NCBI GenBank assembly: GCA_963776735.1
Contig: CAVZNV010000018.1
Coordinates: 558,001-622,000 of the forward strand
From: PALSA-612 sp963776735
GTDB taxonomy: Bacteria; Actinomycetota; Thermoleophilia; Gaiellales; Gaiellaceae
Direction: 5' to 3'
DNA length: 64,000 bases
The translations under genes were made by a program, and so were the position numbers. Each line of letters opens with the position of its first letter. Position 1 is the first letter of the stretch. Below are positions 6,986 through 17,226 of this stretch, one piece after another. The notes under the pieces were generated by a model. It searched no databases. It worked only from the letters and a program-made list of their open reading frames with translations, and was not told the origin of the DNA.

Positions 6986-8401
6986 TTACGAAGCGATCAC
7001 AGTCGCCGTTCTCGTGACGCTGTTGCCGTTCGCGTCCCCGATCTTCAGGAAGACCTTGTACTCGCCGCTCGCCTTGGCCTTCGTGATCGGCGCCTTGAAC
7101 GTCACCCAGCCGTCGAGGCTGATCACCGCCGTCGGTTGCACTACGGCGATGTTCTTGCCGCGGTAGGTGACGGAGATCGTCGCGCCGACCGTGGTGCCCG
7201 ATCCGTCACGGGCCAGGAGCTCCCAGACCGGCACCTTCACGGTCGGATTCGAGCTCCCGGGCTTGATCAGCAGGACCGGGTTCCGGATGTCGACCGGCCT
7301 GGCCGCCGCAGTGAACGCGGCGAACGACGGCTTCTTCGAGGCGTTCTGGTTGAGCACGCCGCTGTGCCAGAGGCTCGTCGGCTCGTCCCGGAAGATGAAC
7401 CAGATGAACATCTGCACGTACTTGTCCTTCGCGGCGATCGCGATCGCCTGCTTCAGATACGCGGCCTGCTGGGCCGGCGTGACGCCCTTCGGCTGGCCGG
7501 GCTTGGTCTGGAAGCCGTACTCCGTCACCCAGATGGGCGTCGTCGACCGGTGAAAGAGCTTGTTCAGGTTTGTCTCGAACGTCGGGAGCTGGACGAGGTT
7601 CACGTTCGGATACCGCACCTTCTGCGTCGGCGTGGCGCCGATGTCGGAGTACGGATGGTGCGCCCAGGCGTCGAACTTGACGCGGGGCTTTGCCGTCGAG
7701 AGCACCTGCGCGAAGAGACCCGGCGCGATCGTCTGCTGGACGCCGCTCTGGGTCGTCGCCTTCAGCCGGCCGCGTGGGGACGTCTCACCGATCGCGACGA
7801 GCGCCCGTGAGTTGCCGGCCTTCACACCGGCGTAGCCCGAGCGCGCCAGCCCGGCGTAGATGAGCGGGGACTCGGGCTTGCCGTTCGGGTAGTACGTGGG
7901 TGAGAGGAACTGCCCCAGGTTCGGCTCGTTCCAGACGGAGTAGTAGCCGACGAAGGGATAGCCGGGATTCCGGCCCGAATAGCGGGCGGCCAGGGCGCGC
8001 ATGAAGTTCTGGTAGTCGGAGAGGTGCGTCGGCGCGTAGTTCGGGCCCTTGCCGCCGTTCGCCCAGCTCGGTGTGCTCCAGACGTCGAGCATCACCGTCA
8101 TGCCGCGGATCGTCGCCTGCCTGACGAAGTCGTCGAGGTCGCTGAACTGGTAGGCCGGATCGAACGGGTTCGTCGCATTCGCCGGCCGTGTCGGTGCGAT
8201 GCGGTCCCAGTAGACGGTTGTGCGGACGATCGACGCACCGGTCTGCGCCGCGTCGGTGAGGTTCGTGTCACGCGTGTCGAGCCAGCGGAAGGACGGATCG
8301 TCCTGGAAGCCGACCAGCATCCGGTCGGCGCTCGTCGCAGCCGCAGGCACCGCCAACGCCAGCAGCCCGAGCAGGATGAGAACTGTGCGGAGTCGTGTCA
8401 T
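6986..8401 (-). CDS. secreted glycoside hydrolase, cellulase/GH-A clan type
   Basis: 471 residues with a signal peptide (VLILLGLLALAVPAAA). The TIM-barrel region carries the clan GH-A pair: acid/base Glu159 in YSVWNEPN and nucleophile Glu294 in IWVTEYGFQT, plus AWAHHPY before the second. The last ~110 residues form a separate Ig/CBM-like beta domain (VLLIKPGSSNPTVKVPVWEL). It acts outside the cell on a polysaccharide or glycoside not identifiable here. A distant relative lies at 10995-12443. Confidence 0.8.
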   Translation of the reverse strand: MTRLRTVLILLGLLALAVPAAATSADRMLVGFQDDPSFRWLDTRDTNLTDAAQTGASIVRTTVYWDRIAPTRPANATNPFDPAYQFSDLDDFVRQATIRGMTVMLDVWSTPSWANGGKGPNYAPTHLSDYQNFMRALAARYSGRNPGYPFVGYYSVWNEPNLGQFLSPTYYPNGKPESPLIYAGLARSGYAGVKAGNSRALVAIGETSPRGRLKATTQSGVQQTIAPGLFAQVLSTAKPRVKFDAWAHHPYSDIGATPTQKVRYPNVNLVQLPTFETNLNKLFHRSTTPIWVTEYGFQTKPGQPKGVTPAQQAAYLKQAIAIAAKDKYVQMFIWFIFRDEPTSLWHSGVLNQNASKKPSFAAFTAAARPVDIRNPVLLIKPGSSNPTVKVPVWELLARDGSGTTVGATISVTYRGKNIAVVQPTAVISLDGWVTFKAPITKAKASGEYKVFLKIGDANGNSVTRTATVIAS

Positions 8402-8474
8402 GGGCCGACCTTAGCCACGGCCCTTCCCGGCCCTTTGCGCCCCAAACCGAACGCTTACGAACTCAACAGGGGTT

Positions 8475-8937
8475 TTACGAAGCGCCCAGGATTTCGAGCA
8501 CGTCGGCGGCGTGCGCTTTCGGATCGACCTTGCGCATCACCTTGACGACGTCGCCGTCGGACGCCGATCACGAAGGTCGAACGCTCGACGCCCATGTACT
8601 TCCGGCCGGCGAAGCTCTTCTCGCCCCAGACCCCGTACGCCTCGGAGACGCTGTGGTCGGGGTCGGCGAGCAGCGTGAACGGAAGGTCGTACTTCGCCTT
8701 GAACTTCGCGTGCGACGCTTCCTTGTCGGGGCTGACGCCGAGCACGACCGCGCCGGCACGCTGGAACGCGGCCCAGCCGTCGCGTATGTCGCACGCCTGG
8801 CGTGTGCATCCGGGTGTGTCGTCCTTGGGATAGAAGTAGAGGACGACCGGCTTGCCGCGGAAGTCGGAGAGCTTGACGGTCTCGCCGCTGTCGCTCGTCA
8901 GCTCGAAATCCGGTGCCGGCTTGCCTTCTTCGACCAT
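8475..8937 (-). pseudogene. bcp: thioredoxin-dependent peroxiredoxin (Bcp), C-terminal frameshift
   Basis: The N-terminal 125 residues read as a standard Bcp: FELTSDSGETVKLSDFRGK, FYPKDDTPGCTRQACDIRD with the peroxidatic Cys in TPGCT and a resolving Cys five residues later, and LLADPDHSVSEAYGVWGEK. After STFVIG the frame shifts; the expected end (SDGDVVKVMRKVDPKAHA, DVLEILGAS) is found one base over and stops at 8475. One extra base near 8562 therefore disrupts an otherwise complete 154-residue peroxide-reducing enzyme. Sequence error is quite possible. Confidence 0.8.
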
Positions 8938-8969
8938 CGCAGGCCGAGTCTATACGCCGAAATTGGGGC

Positions 8970-8975
8970 TACGCT
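8970..8975 (+). promoter_or_regulatory. -10 hexamer TACGCT, leaderless type
   Basis: Seven bases before the GTG at 8983, in the gap divergent from bcp. No Shine-Dalgarno follows. Confidence 0.3.
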
Positions 8976-8982
8976 TCGATCC

Positions 8983-9357
8983 GTGAGACGCTTCGTCGCC
9001 GAGATGAACCCGACCGTCCGCGGTCTGATCCTGATCGCGATCGTCTCGGCCGCGATCGTGGCGCTGCAGGCCGAGTCAACGCTCGTGCAGCTCTCGGTAC
9101 TGCTGCAGGTGATGTTCGTGGTCGCCATCGGGATCTTCGTCTACACGACCTGGCGCGAGCGGCGGCACGAGATCGGCCTCTGGCCGACCAGGGCGCAGGT
9201 CTGCTTCTACGGCGGCGCCGGGCTGATCCTGGCCGACATCGCGGCGTACTGGTACTTCCGCCCGTCCGGGCCGTCGGCGCTCGCCTTCTTCCTTACGCTC
9301 GGCTTCGCCGGATTCGCGATGTTCCGCGTCTGGCGCGACCAGCACACGTACGCCTGA
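8983..9357 (+). CDS. small integral membrane protein, hypothetical
   Basis: 124 residues with four hydrophobic segments (LILIAIVSAAIVALQA, LLQVMFVVAIGIFVYTTW, VCFYGGAGLILADIAAYW and ALAFFLTLGFAGFAMFRVW). The start is taken at GTG 8983; ATG 9004 is an alternative. The stop overlaps the next ATG (TGATG), so the two genes are probably co-translated. No named family. Confidence 0.6.
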   Translation: MRRFVAEMNPTVRGLILIAIVSAAIVALQAESTLVQLSVLLQVMFVVAIGIFVYTTWRERRHEIGLWPTRAQVCFYGGAGLILADIAAYWYFRPSGPSALAFFLTLGFAGFAMFRVWRDQHTYA

Positions 9358-9827
9358 TGCGTGCGCTCGGCGCCTGTCTCGCGTTGGTGGCCGCGATCGC
9401 GCTGCCCGGGGTGATCGTGGCGGTGACGTCGGGCTCGCCCTCGGCCCACGCGTTTCAATCAGCTTCGGGAGTCACCGTCACAGGGTGGACCGGTTATGCA
9501 CCGTCGGCCGGAGCCGCGCGCCAGCCGCCGTCCGTCGATCCGGTGCTGCGTCCGGCTGTCGACGCCGTGAAGCGCGCGTATGCGGCAAAGGGAGTCCGGC
9601 TCGTCGTCGCCCCCTTGGGCCCGGGCACGGCCGAGGCCGTGCGCGTAGCGACCGACGGCCCCTGCCCGACCGTGATCCAGTTTCGGAAGCGGGGCGTTTC
9701 TGCGTCCGGCCTGCTCATCGACCCGTCCTGCCCCTCGGCGTCGTTACAACTTCAGACCGTCTCGATCGTCTACATCCCGCCCTCGGCGGGTCCGACGATC
9801 AAGGCGGCGGTCGCCGGACTCCGGTGA
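9357..9827 (+). CDS. secreted hypothetical protein
   Basis: 156 residues: signal peptide (LGACLALVAAIALPGVIVAV) and a soluble domain with two Cys (GPCPTVIQF and DPSCPSAS) that could form a disulfide. Translationally coupled to the membrane protein upstream. It ends back-to-back with the minus-strand gene at 9829. Function unknown. Confidence 0.6.
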   Translation: MRALGACLALVAAIALPGVIVAVTSGSPSAHAFQSASGVTVTGWTGYAPSAGAARQPPSVDPVLRPAVDAVKRAYAAKGVRLVVAPLGPGTAEAVRVATDGPCPTVIQFRKRGVSASGLLIDPSCPSASLQLQTVSIVYIPPSAGPTIKAAVAGLR

Positions 9828-9828
9828 G

Positions 9829-10260
9829 CTAACCGCAGCCCGCGTTGCCGAAGAGGTCCCTGACCGCGGCAGCCGGCCCTTTCGGCACTTCGCGCGAACA
9901 CGGCGGCCCGTCTCCGAGGTAGGCGTCCTTCCAGCCCGAAGACGTCCGGTGCAGCACCCAGAGCCAGCCGTCGGACGCAAGCGGTCCGCACCCGCGCTTC
10001 TTCATCAGCACTCCGCCGGCGTAGTGCGAGTTCACCGTCGAGACGTGAATCGAGAGGCACCTCGCGGGTGGCCGTTGCCTCCCCATCGCGGGCGAGTCCG
10101 TGTCGGAGAGCAGCGCCGTGAGGATCGCCCTTCGCTCGGTCGCCGTCGGCGCGCGCCGCGCCCACGCGGCCGGGACGGCAAGGAGCACCGTGACGAGGAG
10201 TCCGATCATGGCGAAGCGGCTCACGAGCACAATTGAAGACGCGCGCCACTGCGCCGGCAT
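9829..10260 (-). CDS. secreted hypothetical protein
   Basis: About 143 residues from ATG 10260 (GTG 10224 and ATG 10209 also possible). The hydrophobic AMIGLLVTVLLAVPAAWA is a signal peptide, followed by a small domain with four Cys (ARCLSIHVS, KRGCGPLASDGWLWVLHRT, GPPCSREVP, GNAGCG), probably disulfide-bonded. No family recognised. It lies 26 bp downstream of hemQ on the same strand. Confidence 0.6.
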   Translation of the reverse strand: MPAQWRASSIVLVSRFAMIGLLVTVLLAVPAAWARRAPTATERRAILTALLSDTDSPAMGRQRPPARCLSIHVSTVNSHYAGGVLMKKRGCGPLASDGWLWVLHRTSSGWKDAYLGDGPPCSREVPKGPAAAVRDLFGNAGCG

Positions 10261-10286
10261 CGGGGGCGAACCCTCGACGTCGCGGG

Positions 10287-10985
10287 CTAGGCAGAGACGC
10301 GGCTCGACGCGCCGTCGAGCGAGTCGAGCGCCGAGCGGACGTCGACGAGGCGGCCGACGAAGATCGGCGTGTCGCGCTCCGTGTAGCGGCTCGCCTCGGA
10401 CTCGCGCAGCGTCAGCATCAGGTGCATGAAGTCGGCCGGCTCGTCGCACTCGAATGCGGTCATGAACTCCTGGTCGTCGATGCCGAACGAGTACGTCGTG
10501 TGGTTGTGGATCGACGAGAACTCGTGGCCGGTACGGATGTGCTCGTCCATCGCGCGCTGCCGGTCCTCGACGGGCAGCGCGTACCACGGCCGCACCTTTA
10601 CGAACGGGTACACGACGAGGTAGGGCGAGCCGAACGGCGTGATCTTGCGCGGCTTGCGGGCGCTCGTGTACTGGGAGGCCTTCGTCGTCGCGAGGTACGA
10701 GTACGGCGTCTGCAGCCAGCCGGCCATCGGGGTGCCGTTGAGCTCGGTGCCGAGCTCCTCGAGATCCTGGTAGCGCTCGGTGATCTTCCAGAGGAAGAAG
10801 TCGCAGTCGGGCCTGACGCCGACGGTCGAGTAGGCCCGCAGGTGCGCGAACCGCTCCGCCCACGACTCGATCACGTCCGCGAACGCCTCCTTGCCGGCGA
10901 TGCGTTCCTCGACGGGCAGCCGCCGCCAGGCGGGGTCGATCTTGAAGAACGTGTAGGCGACGTACTGACCGGCGTCGGGGGCCAT
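10287..10985 (-). CDS. hemQ: coproheme decarboxylase HemQ (chlorite dismutase family)
   Basis: 232 residues. The family's C-terminal ferredoxin-like half is clear: PYLVVYPFVKVRPWYALP with the conserved Tyr, then HEFSSIHNHTTYSFGIDDQ containing the proximal heme-ligand His. HemQ decarboxylates Fe-coproporphyrin III to heme b in the monoderm coproporphyrin-dependent route used by Actinobacteria. The Gln/Arg of true chlorite dismutases is not evident, which supports the biosynthetic role. Confidence 0.85.
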   Translation of the reverse strand: MAPDAGQYVAYTFFKIDPAWRRLPVEERIAGKEAFADVIESWAERFAHLRAYSTVGVRPDCDFFLWKITERYQDLEELGTELNGTPMAGWLQTPYSYLATTKASQYTSARKPRKITPFGSPYLVVYPFVKVRPWYALPVEDRQRAMDEHIRTGHEFSSIHNHTTYSFGIDDQEFMTAFECDEPADFMHLMLTLRESEASRYTERDTPIFVGRLVDVRSALDSLDGASSRVSA

Positions 10986-10994
10986 GCCCTAAGG

Positions 10995-12443
10995 CTAGCC
11001 GGAGGCGCGGGGCACGATCACCGGGTTGCTCTGCAGCGTGAGCGGCGGGCCGGTGTTGACCGGCGCGGTCAGCCGGACGGTGAAGCGGTACGGCCCGGAC
11101 GCGACGCGGCGGGCGGGGAGTTTCACGACCGTCGTGACCCCGGCGTGCAGGTGCGCGGTGACGGCGAGGGTCGTCGAGTCCGCGGGCAGCTTCGCGAGGC
11201 GAGCGTAGACGTTGCAGTCGATGTCGCACGTGACCTTCAGTTTCAGGGGCACCGAGCCGAGGGCCTTGCCGCTCGGGTAGACCACCGTCGCCTTGGGTGT
11301 CAGCTGCAGGCCCGCGCACTTCGCGATCACGCCGCCCTTGACGTCCCGGATCGCCTGGCGCACGGCGGCGAGGCTCGTCTTCGGCGTCTCGTCCGCGTAG
11401 TACACGCCCGACTGCCAGGCCGAGAGGGCGGGCTCGTCGAAGGCGTGGAACATGAAGAACGACTTCACGTTCGGCTGGCAGAACACGAGGGCGAGCGCAT
11501 CGTGGTAGTAGGTCGCCTGCGTCGTCTCGTCGACGGGCTTCGTCGTCGTCGGCTCGGTGCCTGTGTAGAGAGACGCCTTGGCGGCCGGGATCTGGCTCTC
11601 GACGCCGAATTCGCCGTACTCGATCGGCAGCTTCGAGCCGGGCTGAGCGGTGCCGTCGAATGCGGACAGCGCCGTGACGAGCTTGTTGTAGTCGGCGATC
11701 GCCATCGTCGTCGTCTTCGGATGCTGGAACGACGGCGGCAGGCTGGAGTTGTCCTCGTACGCGTGCAGGTCGAACGTGTCCATGATCGGCGTCGTGCGGC
11801 CGCTGGCCTTGTAGGCGGCGGCGAGGTCGGCGATGAAGGCGGTGGGGGAGTGGGTGTCCTTGCCCGTCCCCGGCTTGTCGCCACCGTGCGGGGACAGCGC
11901 GCCGCCGATCACGTCGACGGCCGGGTTTGCCGCCTTGAGCGCGTCGTAGCTCGCAGCGAGCAACGTCTCGTACGACTGAGCCGCGGTGTCGCTCCCGTCG
12001 AGGGCGAACTGGGGAAGCCAGAACCGGTTGTTGTTCGGCTCGTTGCCGACGACGATCTCCGTGATGCCGTAGCGGCGGACGATCGTGGCCGCGAAGGCCG
12101 CGAAGTCGGCCTGCTGGGCCGTCGTGAGCGGAGTCGTCTTGCTGCCCGCGTTGGTGACGGTCAGGAACACCTTCATGCCGTCGAGCTTCGCGGCCCCGGT
12201 GACTGCGGCGAGGCGCTGCTGCTCGACCGCGGTCGGCGCCCTGTCGCCCGGCGCCCAGATCTCGGTGATCCGGACGGCTCCGAACCCGGCCAGCTTGAGC
12301 AGGTCGAGCTTGGCCTTCGCGCCCGGGACGTCCGTCGCCTGGACGGCGTCCTCGGCGGCGCCGACGACCATCGTGGGGCCCGCGGCTCGTGCCGGCGAGG
12401 CCCACGCTGCCAGGACGAGCCCGAGCACGACGAGGCGGCGCAT
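10995..12443 (-). CDS. secreted glycoside hydrolase-like protein (clan GH-A type)
   Basis: 482 residues from ATG 12443, which gives a clean signal peptide (LVVLGLVLAAWASPARA). Barrel motifs are present: Glu135 in VVGNEPNNNRFW as acid/base, DTFDLHAYED, and Glu275 in LPIEYGEFG as nucleophile. A C-terminal beta domain (LKVTCDIDCNVYARLAKLP) resembles Ig-like modules. Divergent from uvrC with 35 bp between starts. Confidence 0.75.
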   Translation of the reverse strand: MRRLVVLGLVLAAWASPARAAGPTMVVGAAEDAVQATDVPGAKAKLDLLKLAGFGAVRITEIWAPGDRAPTAVEQQRLAAVTGAAKLDGMKVFLTVTNAGSKTTPLTTAQQADFAAFAATIVRRYGITEIVVGNEPNNNRFWLPQFALDGSDTAAQSYETLLAASYDALKAANPAVDVIGGALSPHGGDKPGTGKDTHSPTAFIADLAAAYKASGRTTPIMDTFDLHAYEDNSSLPPSFQHPKTTTMAIADYNKLVTALSAFDGTAQPGSKLPIEYGEFGVESQIPAAKASLYTGTEPTTTKPVDETTQATYYHDALALVFCQPNVKSFFMFHAFDEPALSAWQSGVYYADETPKTSLAAVRQAIRDVKGGVIAKCAGLQLTPKATVVYPSGKALGSVPLKLKVTCDIDCNVYARLAKLPADSTTLAVTAHLHAGVTTVVKLPARRVASGPYRFTVRLTAPVNTGPPLTLQSNPVIVPRASG

Positions 12444-12464
12444 TGGCGCCAACGTAGCCGTGGC

Positions 12465-12470
12465 TATGTT
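12465..12470 (+). promoter_or_regulatory. -10 hexamer TATGTT of uvrC
   Basis: Eight bases before the GTG of uvrC. The spacing implies a leaderless message. Confidence 0.35.
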
Positions 12471-12478
12471 AGGCGGGG

Positions 12479-14335
12479 GTGAAATCACGGCTCGAAGCGC
12501 AGCTGAAGGCGATACCGGCACGGCCGGGCGTCTACGTCTTTCGCGACGCTGCCGGCTCGGTCCTCTACATCGGCAAGGCGAAGTCGCTCCGCCCTCGCGT
12601 CCGCAGCTACTTCCAGAAGCTCGGCGTCGGAACACGGCTCGGCACGGCGCAGCTCGTCGAGCGGATCGCGGACATCGAGACGATCGTGACAGGCACCGAG
12701 GTCGAGGCACTCCACCTCGAGCAGAACCTCGTCAAGCGTCACCGGCCGCCGTTCAACGTGCGCCTGCGCGACGACAAGTCGTTTCCGTACATCGCCGTGA
12801 CCGTGGAGGACGAGTACCCGCGCGTCATGTTCACGCGGGAGCGGCACCGCCGGGGCGTCGTCTACTTCGGCCCGTACGCGAACGCGAAGAAGGTGCGCGA
12901 GACGCTCGACGTCCTCAACCGCGTCTTCAAGTTCCGGCCCTGCGAGGGCCCGAAGCCCGGGCGGCACTCCGGCATTCCGTGCCTCGACTACCACATCGAC
13001 CGCTGCCTGGCGCCGTGCGTCGGCTACGTGTCGGAGGCCGACTACGCCGCGGTGATCGACGGCGTGATCAACTTCCTCGGCGGCGACACGAGGACGATCG
13101 CGCGCGAGCTCGAGGCACAGATGCAGGCTGCTGCGGCGGCGGAGCGGTTCGAGGACGCCGCGCGCTACCGCAACCGGCTGTTCTCGATCAACCACCTCGC
13201 GGAGCGGCAGGCCGCCGACCGCCGCACCGTGGGCTCCGTGGACGTCGTCGGGCTCGCTGTCGGCGCCACGGCCGCGACGGTGCAGGTCTTTCCGCTGCGC
13301 GACGGCAAGCTGATCGACCGCTACAGCTTCCACCTCGACAACGTCGAGGGCCAGGAGCCGGCGACCCTCGTCGAGACGTTCTGCCTCGAGTACTACGGCT
13401 CCTCGCCGAGCGTCCCGCCGGAGATCCTCGTCCCCGATGCAGCCGGGGACACGTCCGCGTTGGCCGACTTCCTCTCCGAGCGGCGCGGCTCCCGCGTCGT
13501 CGTCCGCACGCCGGAGCGAGGGGAGAAGAAGCGGCTGCTCGAGCTCGCCGAGCAGAACGCGCGGCTGGCGCTCGAGTCGGCGGCGGTGGCGTCCGAGCAG
13601 CGTCGCGCGCGTCGTGTGCAGGCGCTGGAGGAGCTGCGCGAGGCGCTCAACCTCGAGAGCCTGCCGATCCGCATCGAGTGCTTCGACATCTCCACGATCC
13701 AGGGCTCGGCGACCGTGGCATCGATGGTCGTGTTCGAGGACGGCGTGCCGAAGAAGGCGCACTACCGCAAGTTCCAGGTGCGCTCGCTCGACGGCCAGGA
13801 CGACTTCGCAGCCATGGCGGAGGTGATCGGCCGCCGGTTCGCGCGGGCGGGAGGCTCGCCGACCGACGACGACTACGACGACGGCTTCGCGGCGGTCCCG
13901 AACCTCGTCGTCGTCGACGGCGGCCGCGGCCAGCTCTCGGCCGCGCTCGACGCCATGCACCACTTCGACCTCGCCCGCGTCGCCGTCGTGTCGCTCGCGA
14001 AGCGCGAGGAAGAGGTGTTCGTCCCGGGCAGCGCGCGTCCGATTCGCCTGGATCGATCGTCGGCCGGCCTCCAGCTCCTGCAGCGGCTGCGCGACGAGGC
14101 GCACCGCTTCGCCCTCGGCTATCACCGCATCCGCCGGGCGGCCGAGGCGCGCGAGTCGATCTTCGACGAGCTGACCGGCGTCGGACCGGCGCGGCGGCGA
14201 GCGCTGATCCGGCACTTCGGCTCGGCCGAGCGCTTCCTGGCCGCGTCGCAGGAGGAGCTCGAAGGCGTTCCCGGCATCCCGCAGAAGACGGCCCGCGCGA
14301 TCTACGCGCAACTGCACAAGGCCGGGCGCGCCTAA
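12479..14335 (+). CDS. uvrC: excinuclease ABC subunit C
   Basis: 618 residues, full length. GIY-YIG nuclease at residues ~14-95 (PGVYVFRDAAGSVLYIGKAK), UVR domain around 200-240 (ELEAQMQAAAAAERFEDAAR) for UvrB contact, RNase H-like endonuclease from ~390 (IECFDISTIQGSATVASMV, VVDGGRGQLSAAL), and tandem HhH at the C terminus (ELTGVGPARRRALIRHFGS). It makes both incisions in nucleotide excision repair. The short gap to the lipoprotein gene suggests partial co-transcription. Confidence 0.97.
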   Translation: MKSRLEAQLKAIPARPGVYVFRDAAGSVLYIGKAKSLRPRVRSYFQKLGVGTRLGTAQLVERIADIETIVTGTEVEALHLEQNLVKRHRPPFNVRLRDDKSFPYIAVTVEDEYPRVMFTRERHRRGVVYFGPYANAKKVRETLDVLNRVFKFRPCEGPKPGRHSGIPCLDYHIDRCLAPCVGYVSEADYAAVIDGVINFLGGDTRTIARELEAQMQAAAAAERFEDAARYRNRLFSINHLAERQAADRRTVGSVDVVGLAVGATAATVQVFPLRDGKLIDRYSFHLDNVEGQEPATLVETFCLEYYGSSPSVPPEILVPDAAGDTSALADFLSERRGSRVVVRTPERGEKKRLLELAEQNARLALESAAVASEQRRARRVQALEELREALNLESLPIRIECFDISTIQGSATVASMVVFEDGVPKKAHYRKFQVRSLDGQDDFAAMAEVIGRRFARAGGSPTDDDYDDGFAAVPNLVVVDGGRGQLSAALDAMHHFDLARVAVVSLAKREEEVFVPGSARPIRLDRSSAGLQLLQRLRDEAHRFALGYHRIRRAAEARESIFDELTGVGPARRRALIRHFGSAERFLAASQEELEGVPGIPQKTARAIYAQLHKAGRA

Positions 14336-14344
14336 CATCCGCCG

Positions 14345-15037
14345 ATGCGCCGCGCCGCCGTCGTCCTGTTCGTGCTGCCGCTCGCGCTCGTCGCCTGCGG
14401 CGGCGGAAGCAAGAAGACGACGACCACCTCGACCACGGCTGCACCGGCGGACCCGGGAAAGATCGTGGTCGGGCGGCTGCTGACCGCCGCGGGCTCGGAC
14501 AACCGCAAGGCGCTCTGGAACCTGCTCTCGAAGCCGTCGCAGAAGCGGCTCGGCCCGACGTACGCGCAGTTCGCGGCCGGGCCCGCCGCGATCATGGAGC
14601 GCGCGCTGAAGCCGTTCGAGAGCGAGAAGCTCGCACCGATGATCTCGCAGAGCATCTCGCAGGAGTTCGGTATCGTCGCCGTCCGGAACGGGACGAAGGC
14701 GCTCGCGTTCCCGCTCCGGCTCGAGGGCGGCGCGTGGAAGGTCGAGACGCCCGGGCCGATCACCTTCGACATACTCGGCCCGCAGCCCGGGTCGAGCAGC
14801 GCAGTGGCCCAGGTCGCAGTCGAGGTCAAGTCACCGGGCGTGATCGGCGACGCCGTCCTGTACGTGGACGGCAAGCCGGTGCCCGTGAACCTGACACCGA
14901 ATCAGGGCGACGCGACGGCGTTCGCGAACCTGAGCAAGGCGCTCTCGCCGGGCGCGCACATTGCGGTCGCGTTCGCGATCGAAGGCAATCTGGCAGGCGC
15001 CGAGGCGTGGTCGTTCACGGCGACGAAGCCGTCGTGA
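14345..15037 (+). CDS. lipoprotein, hypothetical
   Basis: 230 residues. The signal peptide ends in a lipobox (ALVAC|GGGS), followed by a Lys/Thr-rich linker and a NTF2-like or cystatin-like N-terminal domain (KALWNLLSKPSQKRLGPTY), then a beta-sandwich (VLYVDGKPVPVNLTPNQGD). A TAACAT hexamer six bases before the ATG may be a promoter. A strong hairpin lies 137 bp downstream. Confidence 0.7.
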   Translation: MRRAAVVLFVLPLALVACGGGSKKTTTTSTTAAPADPGKIVVGRLLTAAGSDNRKALWNLLSKPSQKRLGPTYAQFAAGPAAIMERALKPFESEKLAPMISQSISQEFGIVAVRNGTKALAFPLRLEGGAWKVETPGPITFDILGPQPGSSSAVAQVAVEVKSPGVIGDAVLYVDGKPVPVNLTPNQGDATAFANLSKALSPGAHIAVAFAIEGNLAGAEAWSFTATKPS

Positions 15038-15040
15038 GCG

Positions 15041-15109
15041 TCAGACGTGCGTCGGGACGACGAGCACGATCAGCGCGAGAGAAGAAGCTGCAACGACGAG
15101 GAATCGCAT
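15041..15109 (-). CDS. possible 22-aa hydrophobic peptide
   Basis: Reads MRFLVVAASSLALIVLVV then PTHV. It is a single transmembrane helix with a weak CGAGGA before the ATG. It could be a membrane microprotein, but chance is not excluded. Confidence 0.2.
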   Translation of the reverse strand: MRFLVVAASSLALIVLVVPTHV

Positions 15110-15173
15110 GTCCTCGAAGGTATCGGCACGTTCTGAGCGTCTCGTGAGACCCGAGTAAGCGTTTCGTCAGTAG

Positions 15174-15202
15174 CACGGGGGAAACAGCCGGTTTCCCCCG
15201 TG
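15174..15202 (+). terminator. perfect 12-bp inverted repeat
   Basis: CACGGGGGAAAC (15174-15185) and GTTTCCCCCGTG (15191-15202) flank an AGCCG loop. Its position downstream of the lipoprotein gene fits a terminator; an operator role is the alternative. Confidence 0.55.
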
Positions 15203-15336
15203 AGCCCCCTTCCCTTTGCTGGCGCGTCTCTGGCGGCTCGAACTACGCCCGGGCGAAGCCCGGACTTCGCGGCGATGTGTGCCGCGCTCCGACCGAGGAA
15301 TTGACGGCACTTGCCGACGGAGGCACCGTTCCACGC

Positions 15337-15539
15337 ATGACACGGCGATTTCGGCTCAGGGTGCGCGACGGCCATTCGTTTCGAACGTATTCGGACGACC
15401 CCGCGGCTCCTTTACCGATTTTTGGGCCTGGTGACGAGTTTGTCGTTTCGGAGCACGTCGCGGCCTCGATTCTGCGCAACGAGCATCGCAGCGTAGAAGT
15501 CATCGAGATCATCGACGACGCCGAAGGTCGAGCGGAAGA

Positions 15540-15543
<4 letters not shown>
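15337..15543 (+). CDS. small hypothetical protein
   Basis: 68 residues from ATG 15337 (MTRRFRLRVRDGHSFRTYS), chosen because the sequence becomes protein-like there and GGAGG lies 13 bases upstream. An upstream ATG at 15277 would add 20 residues. A compact beta-rich fold with an acidic tail is likely. The stop overlaps that of pruA on the other strand by four bases. Confidence 0.55.
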
Positions 15544-17201
<1,658 letters not shown>

Positions 17202-17212
17202 GGGCGCGATTC

Positions 17213-17218
17213 TAGGAT
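17213..17218 (+). promoter_or_regulatory. -10 hexamer TAGGAT of ogt
   Basis: Eight bases before the GTG at 17227, in the 25-bp gap divergent from pruA. The same hexamer precedes tpiA and the gene at 30257. Confidence 0.4.
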
Positions 17219-17226
17219 GACGTGGC

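Noticed and set aside
10233..12482. Very long open frame on the plus strand over hemQ and the glycoside hydrolase gene
   Set aside because: It is an antisense shadow produced by high GC at third positions. Its composition is Arg/Val/Leu-rich without domains, while the opposite strand has clear motifs.
12485..14338. 617-codon minus-strand frame opposite uvrC
   Set aside because: Exact mirror of the uvrC reading frame; no domain, no start signals.
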